Source of the DNA: Candidatus Methanomethylicia archaeon
GTDB lineage: Archaea > Thermoproteota > Methanomethylicia > Culexarchaeales > Culexarchaeaceae
Assembly (NCBI GenBank): GCA_025058215.1
Contig: JANXEO010000001.1
Span: 310,001 to 374,000, forward strand
Direction: 5' to 3'
DNA length: 64,000 bases
Shown: one piece after another, positions 48,667 through 58,528 of the stretch
How positions within the stretch are numbered: the stretch's first letter is position 1
How the letters are laid out: each line of letters starts with the position of its first letter
Translations under genes and position numbers: made by a program
The notes under the pieces: model-generated
Databases searched by the model: none
The model's input: the letters and a program-made list of their open reading frames with translations, nothing else
What the model was told of the DNA's origin: nothing

Positions 48667-49875
48667 CTATCTCACCCCTAAAAATCTCACCTCTCCCCAC
48701 TCCGTGGTTGGTAATTCTTCAAAAACTTTTTCAATTATTTTTGGTGGGGTATCTCTACCGCCAAGACCATATATATAATTGACAAATTTAGGTTGTCTCT
48801 TTAAGTTGTAAAATGCTGCTATGGTTTCTACGAAAACAGGTCCGCCTACTCCACCATAAAATCCGCTTCTATCCATAACCCCTACATTCTTAACATTTTT
48901 CAGAAGTTCTGTTAATTCCTTTATTGGAAATGGTCTAAAAGTTCTAATTCTTAACATGCCAACTTTTTTACCTTCATGTCTAAGTTTTTTAGTAACATAT
49001 CTAACGGTTCCTGCTGTTGATCCAAGAACTATTATTACATCTTCCGCATCTTCCAGACCATAGGCATCGATAAGTCCATCACCATATCTTCTACCACTAA
49101 TCTTAAAATATTCGTCATGTACCTCCTTTACAACTTTATCTGCGTTTTTAATAGCTTCATGTTGTTGAAGTTTATGTTCAAAATAATAATCATAAAGATC
49201 TAAAGAGCCAAATGTTAATGGGTTTTCTGGGTCTAATATCATTGGAAGCTTACCTCTATTTGGTATTTCTATATTTATAGGTTTCCTGACATCAACAAAA
49301 CTCTTTACATCATCATCTCGTAGTAAATTAACGTTCTGCATAGTATGACTTATAGTGAATCCATCTATCGTGATCATTACTGGTAATTGAACAAATTCAT
49401 GTTCAGCTATTCTAAAAGCTTGGATAGTTGTATCATAGGCTTCTTGAGCATCTTCACAATAGATTTGAATCCAAGAAGAATCTCTACAACCCATACTATC
49501 ACTGTGATCACAATGTATGTTTATTGGTGCAGACAATGCTCTATTAACAACAGCCATAACTATTGGAAGTCTAAGTCCAGATGCTATGTACATAAGCTCC
49601 CACATTAATGCTAGTCCTTGAGAAGATGTTGCAGTAAAAGTTCTAGCACCCAAAGCTGCTGCACCTATACACACACTTAGTGCTGAATGTTCTGACTCAA
49701 CGGGTACAAATGCACATTTAACTTCTCCATCTGCTACGAATTCTGAGAATTTTTCAACTATAATCGTCTGTGGGGTTATTGGATATGCAGATACTACATC
49801 AACATTACATTGTTTCACAGCATATGCTATAGCTTCATTTCCATTAAGTCCCATTAAATTTTTACTTTTTGTCAT
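48667..49875 (-). CDS. porA: pyruvate:ferredoxin oxidoreductase, alpha subunit
   Basis: 402 residues from the ATG at 49875, which overlaps the porD stop (ATGA) and has GGTGAG upstream. Motifs: GNEAIAYAVKQCNVDVVSAYPITPQT at the N-terminus, TSSQGLALMWEL and the C-terminal VGMLRIRTFRPFP. The subunit forms the active site with porB. HCDHSDSMGCRDSSWIQ is the conserved loop of pyruvate-type enzymes. Confidence 0.93.
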   Translation of the reverse strand: MTKSKNLMGLNGNEAIAYAVKQCNVDVVSAYPITPQTIIVEKFSEFVADGEVKCAFVPVESEHSALSVCIGAAALGARTFTATSSQGLALMWELMYIASGLRLPIVMAVVNRALSAPINIHCDHSDSMGCRDSSWIQIYCEDAQEAYDTTIQAFRIAEHEFVQLPVMITIDGFTISHTMQNVNLLRDDDVKSFVDVRKPINIEIPNRGKLPMILDPENPLTFGSLDLYDYYFEHKLQQHEAIKNADKVVKEVHDEYFKISGRRYGDGLIDAYGLEDAEDVIIVLGSTAGTVRYVTKKLRHEGKKVGMLRIRTFRPFPIKELTELLKNVKNVGVMDRSGFYGGVGGPVFVETIAAFYNLKRQPKFVNYIYGLGGRDTPPKIIEKVFEELPTTEWGEVRFLGVR

Positions 49876-50141
49876 GTTCTCACCATGCTTATGCATTTAA
49901 CAGGACATTCATATGCACAAATTCCGCAACCTTTACAATACTCATATTTTTCACGCACTTTTTCACCATCCCATTCAATAGCCATATCTGGGCAAAGAAT
50001 CCAACAAATTAAACATTTAATACATTTATTTTGATCGATTTTTGGTTTAAATGGAGACCAATCACCTGTCTTTATTTCTAAAGAACTTTTCCAAGCTACT
50101 CCCCCTATAGGTATTTCTTTCCAACTTTTTAATTCACTCAA
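49872..50141 (-). CDS. porD: pyruvate:ferredoxin oxidoreductase, delta (ferredoxin-like) subunit
   Basis: 89 residues. It holds two [4Fe-4S] sites: CIKCLICWILCPD and CKGCGICAYECPVKC. The start is probably TTG at 50141 (MSELKSWKEIPIGG), preceded by AGGTGG at 5 nt; an upstream ATG at 50177 lies well inside porC. It overlaps porC by 8 bp and porA by 4 bp. It passes electrons from the POR core to ferredoxin. Confidence 0.92.
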   Translation of the reverse strand: MSELKSWKEIPIGGVAWKSSLEIKTGDWSPFKPKIDQNKCIKCLICWILCPDMAIEWDGEKVREKYEYCKGCGICAYECPVKCISMVRT

Positions 50142-50697
50142 TTTTACCACCTTCAGTTTTCTCATATGATTTTTCAATAACCTTAATATTTAGTTCAGCA
50201 ATTTTGAGAGGAAATCTCTCCATAATAACTTCTCTAACACTATTTAAACTTACTATATTAACTACTTTTAAAAATGCTCCTATCATTGCCGTGTTAGTTA
50301 TTGGTCTACCAATGACTTCTATTGCTATATCAGTTGCAGGAGTTGTATAAATACAAGAATTTCTTGGAGCTTTTATAATTTCAGCAATTCTCTTATAGTT
50401 ATCCTTTGAATTTACAATTATTTTTCCTTCATCTTTTAATCCTTGAGTTACAGGTACTGTTTGAAGTAAGGAATCATCTAAAACTATTACAACATTAGGT
50501 TCATATATGCCACAATGTAATTCTATAGGTTCATCATTTATCCTAGTAAAAGCCATTACCGGTGCCCCCATACGTTCAGGACCAAACGTTGGGAATGATT
50601 GCACGTATTTTCCCTCCTTAAGTGCTGCTTGTGCAAGTAAATTACTGGCAGTCCATACGCCTTGTCCTCCCCTACCATGCCATACTATCTCTAGCAA
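50134..50697 (-). CDS. porC: pyruvate:ferredoxin oxidoreductase, gamma subunit
   Basis: 187 residues. Recognised by GRGGQGVWTASNLLAQAAL, SFPTFGPERMGAPVMAFTRI and AMIGAFLKV. First gene of the por operon porC-D-A-B, then S12. The start is TTG at 50697 with GGAGTGATC upstream. It is divergent from S7 across about 138 bp, which must carry both promoters. Confidence 0.93.
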   Translation of the reverse strand: MLEIVWHGRGGQGVWTASNLLAQAALKEGKYVQSFPTFGPERMGAPVMAFTRINDEPIELHCGIYEPNVVIVLDDSLLQTVPVTQGLKDEGKIIVNSKDNYKRIAEIIKAPRNSCIYTTPATDIAIEVIGRPITNTAMIGAFLKVVNIVSLNSVREVIMERFPLKIAELNIKVIEKSYEKTEGGKIE

Positions 50698-50835
50698 TCT
50701 TGATCACTCCGTAATTTCTGCAATCATATTAATATTCAAATTGTCTTAAATCTTTCCCTATAAATTGAAGAAAATTTAAATTTATGATTGTATGATAGTT
50801 TTGAACGTTAATTTGCACTATAGGTGGTAGTGAAC

Positions 50836-51414
50836 ATGCATGCATTTAATGTTGAGATAAAATTATTTGATAAATGGAGTTTTAATGGAGTTGAAGTTAG
50901 AGATCCAGGTTTAAAGAGATATATCTGCTTAAAGCCAGTTTATATTCCACATACTGGTGGAAGACACGAGCATAAAAGATTTGGTAAAGCAGAAGTACCT
51001 ATAGTCGAAAGATTAATAAATAAACTTATGAGACCTGGCAAGAATATGGGGAAAAAAAATTTAGCAACCAATATCGTTAAACAAGTCTTCGAAATAATAT
51101 ATTTAAACACGAAGGAAAATCCAATACAAGTTCTTATAAGGGCCATAGAGAATACTGCTCCGAGGGAGGAAACTACAAGAATAATGTATGGCGGGATAGT
51201 TTATCATCAATCCGTAGATGTTTCCCCCCTCCGTAGGTTAAATTTAGCATTAACATTTATAACCGAAGGAGCTAGATTAGCATCTTTCAATAGCGTTAAA
51301 AGTATTGAAGAAGCTTTAGCTGAAGAAATTATTAAAGCAGCAAAGGGTGACACATCTTCTTATGCTATACAGAAGAAGGAGGAGATAGAACGTATAGCTT
51401 TAGCATCAAGGTAA
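50836..51414 (+). CDS. rps7: small ribosomal subunit protein uS7
   Basis: 192 residues from the ATG at 50836; GTG codons at 50824 and 50830 fall in or next to the Shine-Dalgarno AGGTGGT. Family core: [51 protein letters not shown] and the C-terminal [16 protein letters not shown]. It nucleates the 30S head. A TATA-like AAATTTAAATT lies about 60 bp upstream. Confidence 0.96.
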   Translation: MHAFNVEIKLFDKWSFNGVEVRDPGLKRYICLKPVYIPHTGGRHEHKRFGKAEVPIVERLINKLMRPGKNMGKKNLATNIVKQVFEIIYLNTKENPIQVLIRAIENTAPREETTRIMYGGIVYHQSVDVSPLRRLNLALTFITEGARLASFNSVKSIEEALAEEIIKAAKGDTSSYAIQKKEEIERIALASR

Positions 51415-51421
51415 TAAACAC

Positions 51422-51437
51422 AAAAAACTTAAATATG
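51422..51437 (+). promoter_or_regulatory. BRE/TATA promoter of EF1A
   Basis: AAAAAAC followed by CTTAAATAT lies 38-53 bp upstream of the EF1A ATG. A start site near 51458 gives a leader of about 17 nt that still includes the strong Shine-Dalgarno GGAGGT at 51464-51469, fitting a highly expressed gene. Confidence 0.6.
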
Positions 51438-51474
51438 AAAATAAATCACTAATTTCCGAGAGAGGAGGTATATT

Positions 51475-52764
51475 ATGTCTGAGAAACCACATCTTAACTT
51501 GGTGATAATTGGTCATGTAGATCACGGAAAAAGTACAACTATGGGACATTTGCTATACTTGACCGGAAATGTAGATGAACGTACAATGAAGATGTTAGAG
51601 GAAGAATCTGAGAAAATCGGGAAAGGGTCATTTAAATATGCATGGGTTTTAGATAAGTTAAAGGAAGAAAGAGAGAGAGGATTAACGATAGATGTATCAT
51701 TTTGGAAATTTGAAACTCCAAAATATTACTTTACAATAATCGATGCGCCAGGACACAGAGACTTCGTTAAAAACATGATTACAGGTGCTTCTCAAGCTGA
51801 TACTGCCGTATTAGTAGTATCGGCGAAAAGAGGTGAATATGAGGCTGGAATGGGTGCTGCTGGACAAACTAGAGAACATGCTTTCTTAGCAAAAACATTA
51901 GGTATAGACCAGTTGATAGTTATTATAAACAAAATGGATGATCCAACCGTTAATTATAGTAAAGAGAGATTTGAAGAAGTAAAAACTGGAGTAACAAAAT
52001 TCTTAAGAATGATAGGATATGATTTAAGCAAGGTACCTGTAATACCAGTATCAGGGTGGTATGGAGATAATTTGGTTGTAAGGAGTGACAAGATGCCTTG
52101 GTATAATGGACCAACTCTGGTTGAAGCGCTAGATCAATTTAAAGAACCTCCACGACCAGTAGATAAGCCGTTAAGAATACCAATACAAGATGTCTATACA
52201 ATATCTGGTGTAGGTACAGTTCCTGTAGGACGTGTAGAAACGGGTGTATTAAATGTCGGTGATACTGTACTTTTCCTACCGGTAAATAAGAAGGGTGAAG
52301 TTAGGAGTATAGAAATGCATCATCAACCACTTCGAAGAGCCATTCCTGGAGACAATATTGGATTTAATATAAGAGGCGTAGCAAAAGAAGATTTGAGAAG
52401 AGGACATGTATGTTGTCATACAGAAAATCCAGTTAAAGTAGCTAAATCATTTATAGGTAGAATTTATGTACTCTATCACCCCACAGCAATAGCATCAGGT
52501 TATACTCCTGTCTTGCATATACACACAGCTACCGTAGCCATTAGATTTGATCAATTACTAAAGAAGATAGACCCACGATCTGGAGCCACCATCGAGGAAA
52601 ATCCAACATTTCTTAAGCAGGGTGATGCAGCTATAGTTAAGTTTGTACCATTAAAACCAATATGTATGGAGAAATACGCTGAGATACCTCAGTTAGGTAG
52701 ATTTGCCATAAGAGATATGGGTAGAACAGTAGCAGCTGGAATCGTAATGGATATTGAAGAATAA
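51475..52764 (+). CDS. tuf: translation elongation factor 1-alpha (EF-Tu homologue)
   Basis: 429 residues. GTPase motifs are GHVDHGKS (13-20), DAPGHRDF, NKMD and a SGW segment (VIPVSGWYGDNL); ERGLTIDVSFWKF is the effector region. Two beta-barrel domains follow. It delivers aminoacyl-tRNA to the ribosome. Strong ribosome binding site. It lies between S7 and S10, the usual order. Confidence 0.98.
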   Translation: MSEKPHLNLVIIGHVDHGKSTTMGHLLYLTGNVDERTMKMLEEESEKIGKGSFKYAWVLDKLKEERERGLTIDVSFWKFETPKYYFTIIDAPGHRDFVKNMITGASQADTAVLVVSAKRGEYEAGMGAAGQTREHAFLAKTLGIDQLIVIINKMDDPTVNYSKERFEEVKTGVTKFLRMIGYDLSKVPVIPVSGWYGDNLVVRSDKMPWYNGPTLVEALDQFKEPPRPVDKPLRIPIQDVYTISGVGTVPVGRVETGVLNVGDTVLFLPVNKKGEVRSIEMHHQPLRRAIPGDNIGFNIRGVAKEDLRRGHVCCHTENPVKVAKSFIGRIYVLYHPTAIASGYTPVLHIHTATVAIRFDQLLKKIDPRSGATIEENPTFLKQGDAAIVKFVPLKPICMEKYAEIPQLGRFAIRDMGRTVAAGIVMDIEE

Positions 52765-52794
52765 TGAAAGCAAATTATTTGACAGGTGGCCACA

Positions 52795-53103
52795 ATGGTT
52801 AGAAAAGCGAGAATAAGGCTTTCTAGTAATGATTATAGGAAATTAAATGAGGTATGTGAAGAAATAAAGAGAATAGCAAAAACTACTGGTGTGAAAATTG
52901 CAGGCCCTATACCTCTACCAACAAAAAGACTTATAATACCCGTAATGAGAACACCTTGTGGTGATGGAACAAAAACTTGGGACAAATATGAAATGAGAAT
53001 TCATAAAAGAGTAATAGATATTGATGCTGACGAAAGAACAATGCGTCAAATAATGAGAATAAGAGTTCCACAAGAAGTAAAGATAGAAATCGAATTAACA
53101 TGA
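52795..53103 (+). CDS. rps10: small ribosomal subunit protein uS10
   Basis: 102 residues from the ATG at 52795 (GTG at 52786 is part of AGGTGG). Family core: [57 protein letters not shown] and the C-terminal VEIEL-like end. It ends the S7-EF1A-S10 group. The 222 bp to the tRNA-Ser hold no feature I can support. Confidence 0.95.
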   Translation: MVRKARIRLSSNDYRKLNEVCEEIKRIAKTTGVKIAGPIPLPTKRLIIPVMRTPCGDGTKTWDKYEMRIHKRVIDIDADERTMRQIMRIRVPQEVKIEIELT

Positions 53104-53325
53104 TATTAGAAGATTAACAAATTAAAAACATTCTCCATATAATTTTTGGAAGTAACAAATTTTTAGTGGCAAAAATACCTGCATAATTTAAACAAATTTA
53201 AAATCATACTAATGTAGATCAATAACCATATAAATTTTCATTTAGTCAGAGTAACTACTCATTTCTAATTTATTCAAATTTAAGATTAAAATAATTATTG
53301 TTAATCTAAGTTCTAAGTCTTGTAG

Positions 53326-53412
53326 CGCCGGGGGCGGGATTTGAACCCGCGAGTCCCCCAAAGGGACACAGGCTCTCAAGGCCTGCGCCTTAGTCCACTC
53401 GGCCACCCCGGC
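53326..53412 (-). tRNA. tRNA-Ser (anticodon TGA)
   Basis: Acceptor GCCGGGG/CCCCGGC, anticodon stem CAGGC/GCCTG around CTTGAGA (anticodon TGA), a long variable arm as in serine tRNAs (TGTCCCTTTGGGGGACT), T arm GCGGG-TTCAAAT-CCCGC and discriminator G. 87 nt, no intron. Confidence 0.95.
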
Positions 53413-53477
53413 ACATTTCACTAAGGTTAAATTTCTAATCAATAAATTTATTTTTGTTGTTTTCACTTTATGTAAGA

Positions 53478-53921
53478 ATGATGAAGAAAGATTGCGGTTT
53501 TCAATTTTTGGATCATAGGGCTGACGTATATATTATGGCATATGGTAAAAATTTGAATGAAAGTTTTGAATGTGCTGCAAAAGCTATGTTTGAAGTTATT
53601 ACAGATACTTCTAGGGTTGAGCCAATTATCAAGAAGGACATAACTGTTAATGGTTTTGATTTATACTCACTTCTATACTCTTGGCTTGAAGAACTTCTAT
53701 ACTTCTTTGATACGGAAAATATGGTTTTTTCCCATTTTTTCATACATGAAATATCCATAATTAACGGGGATAATTATATTTTAAATGCTACAATTTTTGG
53801 AGAGAAATTTGATCCATTAAAACATGAAAAAAGAACGATAGTTAAAGCTATAACCTATTTTCAAATGGAGATAAAAGAGGAAGATGGGAAATTCATTGTG
53901 AAATTTGTTTTAGATATATAA
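53478..53921 (+). CDS. archease
   Basis: 147 residues from the ATG at 53478 (a second ATG follows directly). Motifs: FQFLDHRADVYIMAYGKNLNESFECAA, LLYSWLEELLYFFD, and the C-terminal KAITYFQMEI. The conserved acidic residues (HRADV, D near the end) bind metal. Archease activates RtcB ligase, which is encoded by the next gene, 59 bp downstream, so this is a functional pair. Confidence 0.92.
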   Translation: MMKKDCGFQFLDHRADVYIMAYGKNLNESFECAAKAMFEVITDTSRVEPIIKKDITVNGFDLYSLLYSWLEELLYFFDTENMVFSHFFIHEISIINGDNYILNATIFGEKFDPLKHEKRTIVKAITYFQMEIKEEDGKFIVKFVLDI

Positions 53922-53979
53922 ATTTCAAGTGTAACGTAAAATTTTATTTCTCGTTTAATCTATTAATTGGTGATAGAAT

Positions 53980-55425
53980 ATGGTTAGAATCGAAAGAGTT
54001 AATGAATACACGTGGACGATACCGAAAAATGCATCAGCAGGGATGCGTGTTCCAGGAATAATTTATGCTGATGACATTTTACTTCAAAAAATGAAGGAAG
54101 ATAGAACTATTGAGCAATGCATAAATGTTGCTAAATTGCCTGGTATATACAAGTATTCAATAGTTCTACCTGATGGACATGAAGGATACGGCTTTCCCAT
54201 AGGTGGTGTTGCTGCATTTGATGCTGAAGATGGAGTTATAAGCCCTGGTGGTGTTGGATATGACATCAATTGTGGTGTAAGATTAATTAGAACAAATCTA
54301 AGTTATAAGGACATTAAAGATAAATTGAAGCAGTTACTGGATACTATTTTTATAATGGTTCCTTCAGGTGTAGGTTCTACAGGTAAAATTAGGTTAAGTG
54401 ATGCACAATTAGATGAAGTTTTAATGGATGGTGTTTTTTGGGCTGTTGAACACGGTTATGGATGGAAAAAGGACATACCTTATTGTGAAGCTAATGGTCG
54501 TATGGAAGAAGCAAATCCACTTAAAGTTTCAGGTAAAGCTAAATCTAGAGGTGCTCCTCAACTAGGGACTTTAGGAAGTGGTAATCATTTCCTCGAAATA
54601 CAAATTGTTGACAAGATATATGATGTTGAAACAGCTAAAATCTTTGGGATCTCTCATGAAGAACAAATAATGGTGATGATACATACAGGATCGCGTGGAC
54701 TTGGTCATCAGGTATGTTCGGATTACTTGATGGTTATGGAGAGGGCTGCTAGAAAATATAATCTTAAATTCCCAGAAAGAGAGCTAGTATATGCACCATC
54801 GGAAAGTAATGAAGCAAAAGATTACTTTGCAGCTATGGCATGTGCGTCAAATTATGCTTGGGCTAATAGACAAATAATACTACATTGGGTTAGAGAGTCA
54901 TTTGAAAAAGTATTAAGACAATCTGCAGAATCATTAGGTATGAATTTAATTTATGATGTAGCTCATAATATAGCTAAACTTGAGAAACATAAAGTTAATG
55001 GGGAAAAAGTTGATGTATACGTACATAGAAAAGGTGCTACAAGAGCTTTTCCAGCAGGACATCCGGAACTTCCACAAGAATATAAAGATGTTGGTCAACC
55101 AGTTATAATACCTGGTTCTATGGGTACAGCTTCATATCTACTACTAGGTCAACCTAAAGCTATGGAAATAAGTTTTGGCTCAACAGCTCATGGTGCTGGA
55201 AGAATGATGAGTCGTGCTGAGGCATTAAGACAATTTACTGCTGATTCAATCATAAATAAATTGGAGAGAAGAGGAATACTGATTAAAGCGGCTAGTAAAG
55301 ATGGTATTATTGAAGAAGCACCTGAAGCATATAAAGATATCGATAGAGTTGCACGTGTATCACATGAAGTTGGGATAGCGACTCTTGTTGCTAGAATGGT
55401 ACCATTAGCAGTAGCCAAAGGATAA
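53980..55425 (+). CDS. rtcB: RNA-splicing ligase RtcB
   Basis: 481 residues, without an intein. Conserved: LPDGHEGYGFPIGGVAAFD, GGVGYDINCGVRL, LGTLGSGNHFLEIQ, DVAHNIAKLE, HRKGATRAFPAGH and GSTAHGAGRMMSR, whose His is guanylylated. It joins 2',3'-cyclic phosphate and 5'-OH ends after tRNA intron removal, so it acts after the endonuclease on introns such as that in tRNA-Leu(GAG). GGTGAT precedes the ATG. Confidence 0.96.
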   Translation: MVRIERVNEYTWTIPKNASAGMRVPGIIYADDILLQKMKEDRTIEQCINVAKLPGIYKYSIVLPDGHEGYGFPIGGVAAFDAEDGVISPGGVGYDINCGVRLIRTNLSYKDIKDKLKQLLDTIFIMVPSGVGSTGKIRLSDAQLDEVLMDGVFWAVEHGYGWKKDIPYCEANGRMEEANPLKVSGKAKSRGAPQLGTLGSGNHFLEIQIVDKIYDVETAKIFGISHEEQIMVMIHTGSRGLGHQVCSDYLMVMERAARKYNLKFPERELVYAPSESNEAKDYFAAMACASNYAWANRQIILHWVRESFEKVLRQSAESLGMNLIYDVAHNIAKLEKHKVNGEKVDVYVHRKGATRAFPAGHPELPQEYKDVGQPVIIPGSMGTASYLLLGQPKAMEISFGSTAHGAGRMMSRAEALRQFTADSIINKLERRGILIKAASKDGIIEEAPEAYKDIDRVARVSHEVGIATLVARMVPLAVAKG

Positions 55426-55449
55426 TTCACTATTTTAGGTTAACAGCCT

Positions 55450-56325
55450 ATGTTTAATCCACAGAAAAGAGAAAAACTTTTATCGATAGCCCTACCAGCA
55501 AGTTTGACTGCAGATTATAATCTAAGGGATAAAACTATTAAAGTTGGTATTATAGCTAGAATTGCAGCAATATATAGAGTTGATGAAATTTTCATATATA
55601 TTGACAAATATGGTGTTGAAGATGAAGGCGAATTACTTAATATGTTGCTTAAATATTGTGAAACACCACAGTATCTACGCAAATACGTGTATAAATTGTC
55701 TGCATTTTTAAGATTCGCTGGCCTCCTCCCTCCATTAAAAATACCATCGCATGTTGTAACTGATGATATAACTCGTGTAAAGAATGGTGAATTCAGAGAA
55801 GGAGTAGTTGTAAAGAGTAATAAAAAAGGTTCATGGATTGATATTGGTTTTAAAAAACCATATTTTATATCTCAAAGGATTCGTAAAGGAGAGAGAGTTA
55901 CAGTTAGGGTATATAGGGAAAATGATGAAGAATTAAAATTACATATTGTATCGAAAGATGAAGTAAACTTATATTGGGGTTATAAAGTTCATTATGAATA
56001 TGATAATATCGTTGATTTAGTAAGGAAATCTAATGCAGATCTTGTAATTGCTACTTCTCGGTATGGTCATATGATTTATAATGTTATAGATGAATTAAAC
56101 GAAGCTATAGATAGAAGTAATAAGATACTGGTTTTATTTGGTTCTCCGCATGAAGGTTTGTTTGAAATTTGTAAAAGATTTAATGTGGAGTTGAGTAAAT
56201 TTGCACATTTCATAGTAAATACTATACCATTTCAAGGTTGCGAAACCGTGAGAACCGAAGAAGCTTTAGCATCAACTTTAAGTATATTGAATATATTACC
56301 TCATATTCAAACACGCAAAAAATAA
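55450..56325 (+). CDS. SPOUT-fold RNA methyltransferase family protein (COG2106 type)
   Basis: 291 residues. An N-terminal alpha/beta part (IGIIARIAAIYRVDEIFIY) is split by an OB-like insertion (VVKSNKKGSWIDIGFKKPYFI, about 117-165), and the C-terminal KILVLFGSPHEGLFEI and HFIVNTIPFQGCETVRTEEAL form the trefoil-knot SAM site. Homologues lie immediately upstream of L3 in many archaea, as here, suggesting an rRNA substrate. Confidence 0.85.
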   Translation: MFNPQKREKLLSIALPASLTADYNLRDKTIKVGIIARIAAIYRVDEIFIYIDKYGVEDEGELLNMLLKYCETPQYLRKYVYKLSAFLRFAGLLPPLKIPSHVVTDDITRVKNGEFREGVVVKSNKKGSWIDIGFKKPYFISQRIRKGERVTVRVYRENDEELKLHIVSKDEVNLYWGYKVHYEYDNIVDLVRKSNADLVIATSRYGHMIYNVIDELNEAIDRSNKILVLFGSPHEGLFEICKRFNVELSKFAHFIVNTIPFQGCETVRTEEALASTLSILNILPHIQTRKK

Positions 56326-56376
56326 ATATACCCTTCTAAATTTACATTTCAAGTCAAATGATCTTGGTGATAGAGT

Positions 56377-57381
56377 TTGGGTCGTAGAAAATGGAGTGCT
56401 CCAAGAAGAGGGTCTTTAGCTTTTGCTCCAAGAGTTAGAGCTAAGAGTATAGTTCCTACTATCAGATCTTGGGTTAAAGTTGAAAGTAAAGATGTTAGAA
56501 TACTTGGTTTTGCTGGGTATAAGGTCGGTATGACTCATGTTGTTACAATTGAAAATAGACCTGGTACACCTATGTACGGTAGAGAGGTGGTTAGAGCTAC
56601 AACTATAATCGAGACTCCACCATTATTTGTTCTTGGAATTAGAGTTTATTCTAAAAAGCTTGGATCTTTAATCCCATTTAATGAGGTTTGGGCTGAAAAT
56701 CTACCAGAAAATTTAAAACGTGTTCTCACATTACCTGAGAAACATGATGATAGTGGAAAATTAAATGAGATACTTTCATCCATACCTGAAATAAGTGAAG
56801 TGAGGTTAATTGTCTGTACACAACCACATAAAGCTGGTATACGTAAAAAAACTCCTGAAATATTTGAAATAAAGGTAGATGGCAGTACCATAGAAGATCA
56901 AATTAAATTTGCACTTAAATTACTTGGTTCTGAAATAAATGTAGGTGATGTATTTAAAGAAGGACAGTATGTAGATGTAATTGCCGTAACTAAAGGTAAA
57001 GGTTTTCAAGGTGTCATTAAACGCTTTGGCATAAAAGAGTTAGGTAGATGGCATAAACATAGAAAAGGATCTAGGAAAGTAGGGTCAATAGGACCTGGCA
57101 CTCCCTCAATAGTAATGTGGACTGTTCCACGTCCTGGTCAAATGGGTTTTCATCGTAGAACTGAGTTAAATAAGAGAATACTTAAAATAGGTAGTAGTGG
57201 TGATGAAATTAATACTAAAGGAGGATTCAAACATTATGGGTTAGTCAAAGGTCCATATTTATTAATTGAAGGGTCTGTTCCAGGTCCTCCAAAACGTTTA
57301 ATTAAGATTAGATATGCAATACGTATCCCCTTTACAAAACAACAATTTACTCCGCCAAAAATAATTTACATAAATAGGTGA
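56377..57381 (+). CDS. rpl3: large ribosomal subunit protein uL3
   Basis: 334 residues, archaeal/eukaryal-length uL3: MGRRKWSAPRRGSLAFAPR at the start, GFAGYKVGMTHVV, KGKGFQGVIKRFG and the central RKGSRKVGSIGPGTPSIVMWTVPRPGQMG loop near the peptidyl transferase centre. The start is TTG at 56377 with TTGGTGAT upstream. First of the L3-L4-L23-L2 group. Confidence 0.96.
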   Translation: MGRRKWSAPRRGSLAFAPRVRAKSIVPTIRSWVKVESKDVRILGFAGYKVGMTHVVTIENRPGTPMYGREVVRATTIIETPPLFVLGIRVYSKKLGSLIPFNEVWAENLPENLKRVLTLPEKHDDSGKLNEILSSIPEISEVRLIVCTQPHKAGIRKKTPEIFEIKVDGSTIEDQIKFALKLLGSEINVGDVFKEGQYVDVIAVTKGKGFQGVIKRFGIKELGRWHKHRKGSRKVGSIGPGTPSIVMWTVPRPGQMGFHRRTELNKRILKIGSSGDEINTKGGFKHYGLVKGPYLLIEGSVPGPPKRLIKIRYAIRIPFTKQQFTPPKIIYINR

Positions 57382-57387
57382 TAATGT

Positions 57388-58227
57388 GTGATATCCTCAA
57401 AAATTGTTAAAGTGTATAGTTTGGAAGGGCAAATTTTAGGGGAGATTACGCTTCCATGGTTTTTCCTTATGCCTATAAGAAAGGATTTAATTAGAAGGGC
57501 ATATTTATCATCATTAACCGCTAAAATACAACCTCAAGGAAGAGATCCTCTTGCTGGTAAACGTACATCAGCTGAAAGTTTGGGTGTAGGTTATGGTATT
57601 GCTAGAGTACCTAGAGTTAAAGGTTCAGGTTATCCTGAGGCAGGAACAGGAGCTTTTGCTGCAATGACTGTAGGTGGTAGAAGACCTCATGCGCCAAACG
57701 TTGGAAAAATAATACATGAGAAAATAAATGAAAAAGAACGTATTTATGCAATACTTTCTGCAATATCTGCAACTGCAAATTTACATTTTGTATCTAAAAG
57801 GGGTCATATAGTATCATCAATACCGGAACTACCATTGATAGTTTCCAATGAACTAGAGAACATTAACAGTAGTAAACAATTTAGGGAAGTAGCTTTAAAT
57901 TTAGGGTTACTACCAGATCTTGAAAGAGTTAAAGAAAATATTAAGATTAGAGCTGGTAAAGGTAAGATGAGGGGTAGAAAATATAAAGTTAGGAAAGGTC
58001 CTCTTATAGTAATATCAAATTGTAGTCCAATTATTAATGCAGTGCGGAATTTTCCGGGACTAAATGTAGTTAAAGCGTCAGATGTAAGTGTGATACATTT
58101 AGCTCCTGGAGGAAATCCTGGTAGATTAACTGTATGGACTCAGAATTCACTAAATGTATTAAGCGAAAGATTTTCAAAATACGAGGGGAAACATTTATTG
58201 ACCACCAACGTATTTAATTATCTTTAA
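57388..58227 (+). CDS. rpl4: large ribosomal subunit protein uL4
   Basis: 279 residues. LPWFFLMPIRKDLIRRAYLSS, the tunnel loop GRDPLAGKRTSAESLGVGYGIARVPRVKGSGYP and PLIVISNCSPIINAVRNFPGLNVVKASDVSV identify it. The start is GTG at 57388, 4 nt after GGTGATA; an ATG at 57384 is in another frame. Confidence 0.95.
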   Translation: MISSKIVKVYSLEGQILGEITLPWFFLMPIRKDLIRRAYLSSLTAKIQPQGRDPLAGKRTSAESLGVGYGIARVPRVKGSGYPEAGTGAFAAMTVGGRRPHAPNVGKIIHEKINEKERIYAILSAISATANLHFVSKRGHIVSSIPELPLIVSNELENINSSKQFREVALNLGLLPDLERVKENIKIRAGKGKMRGRKYKVRKGPLIVISNCSPIINAVRNFPGLNVVKASDVSVIHLAPGGNPGRLTVWTQNSLNVLSERFSKYEGKHLLTTNVFNYL

Positions 58228-58248
58228 AATAGTAACTCGGGGTTATGT

Positions 58249-58518
58249 ATGGGAAGTATAGATCCGTGGGCTATAATTATTAGGCCTGTTATATCTGAAT
58301 CTTCATTAAGAAAGATTGAGAAAGAAAATACCCTTGTCTTCATAGTTAATAGGAAAGCTAATAAACACAATATTAAATGGGCTGTGGAAAAACTATTTAA
58401 TGTAAAAGTTGAAAAAATTAATACATTAATAACATCTCAAGGAGAGAAAAAAGCTTATGTTAAACTTAAAACAGAATATTCAGCATCAAGTATAGCTTCG
58501 AACATGGGAATATTATGA
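58249..58518 (+). CDS. rpl23: large ribosomal subunit protein uL23
   Basis: 89 residues: IIRPVISESSLRKIEKENTLVFIVNRKANKHNIKWAVEKLFNVKVEKINTLIT, followed by EKKAYVKL. It sits at the tunnel exit and anchors SRP. ATG at 58249 after GGGGTT. It ends 10 bp before the L2 start. Confidence 0.95.
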   Translation: MGSIDPWAIIIRPVISESSLRKIEKENTLVFIVNRKANKHNIKWAVEKLFNVKVEKINTLITSQGEKKAYVKLKTEYSASSIASNMGIL

Positions 58519-58528
58519 GGTGGTCAAC

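Noticed and set aside
53242-53466. A 74-codon minus-strand frame over tRNA-Ser
   Set aside because: It includes the whole tRNA-Ser gene, which explains its GC-rich middle.
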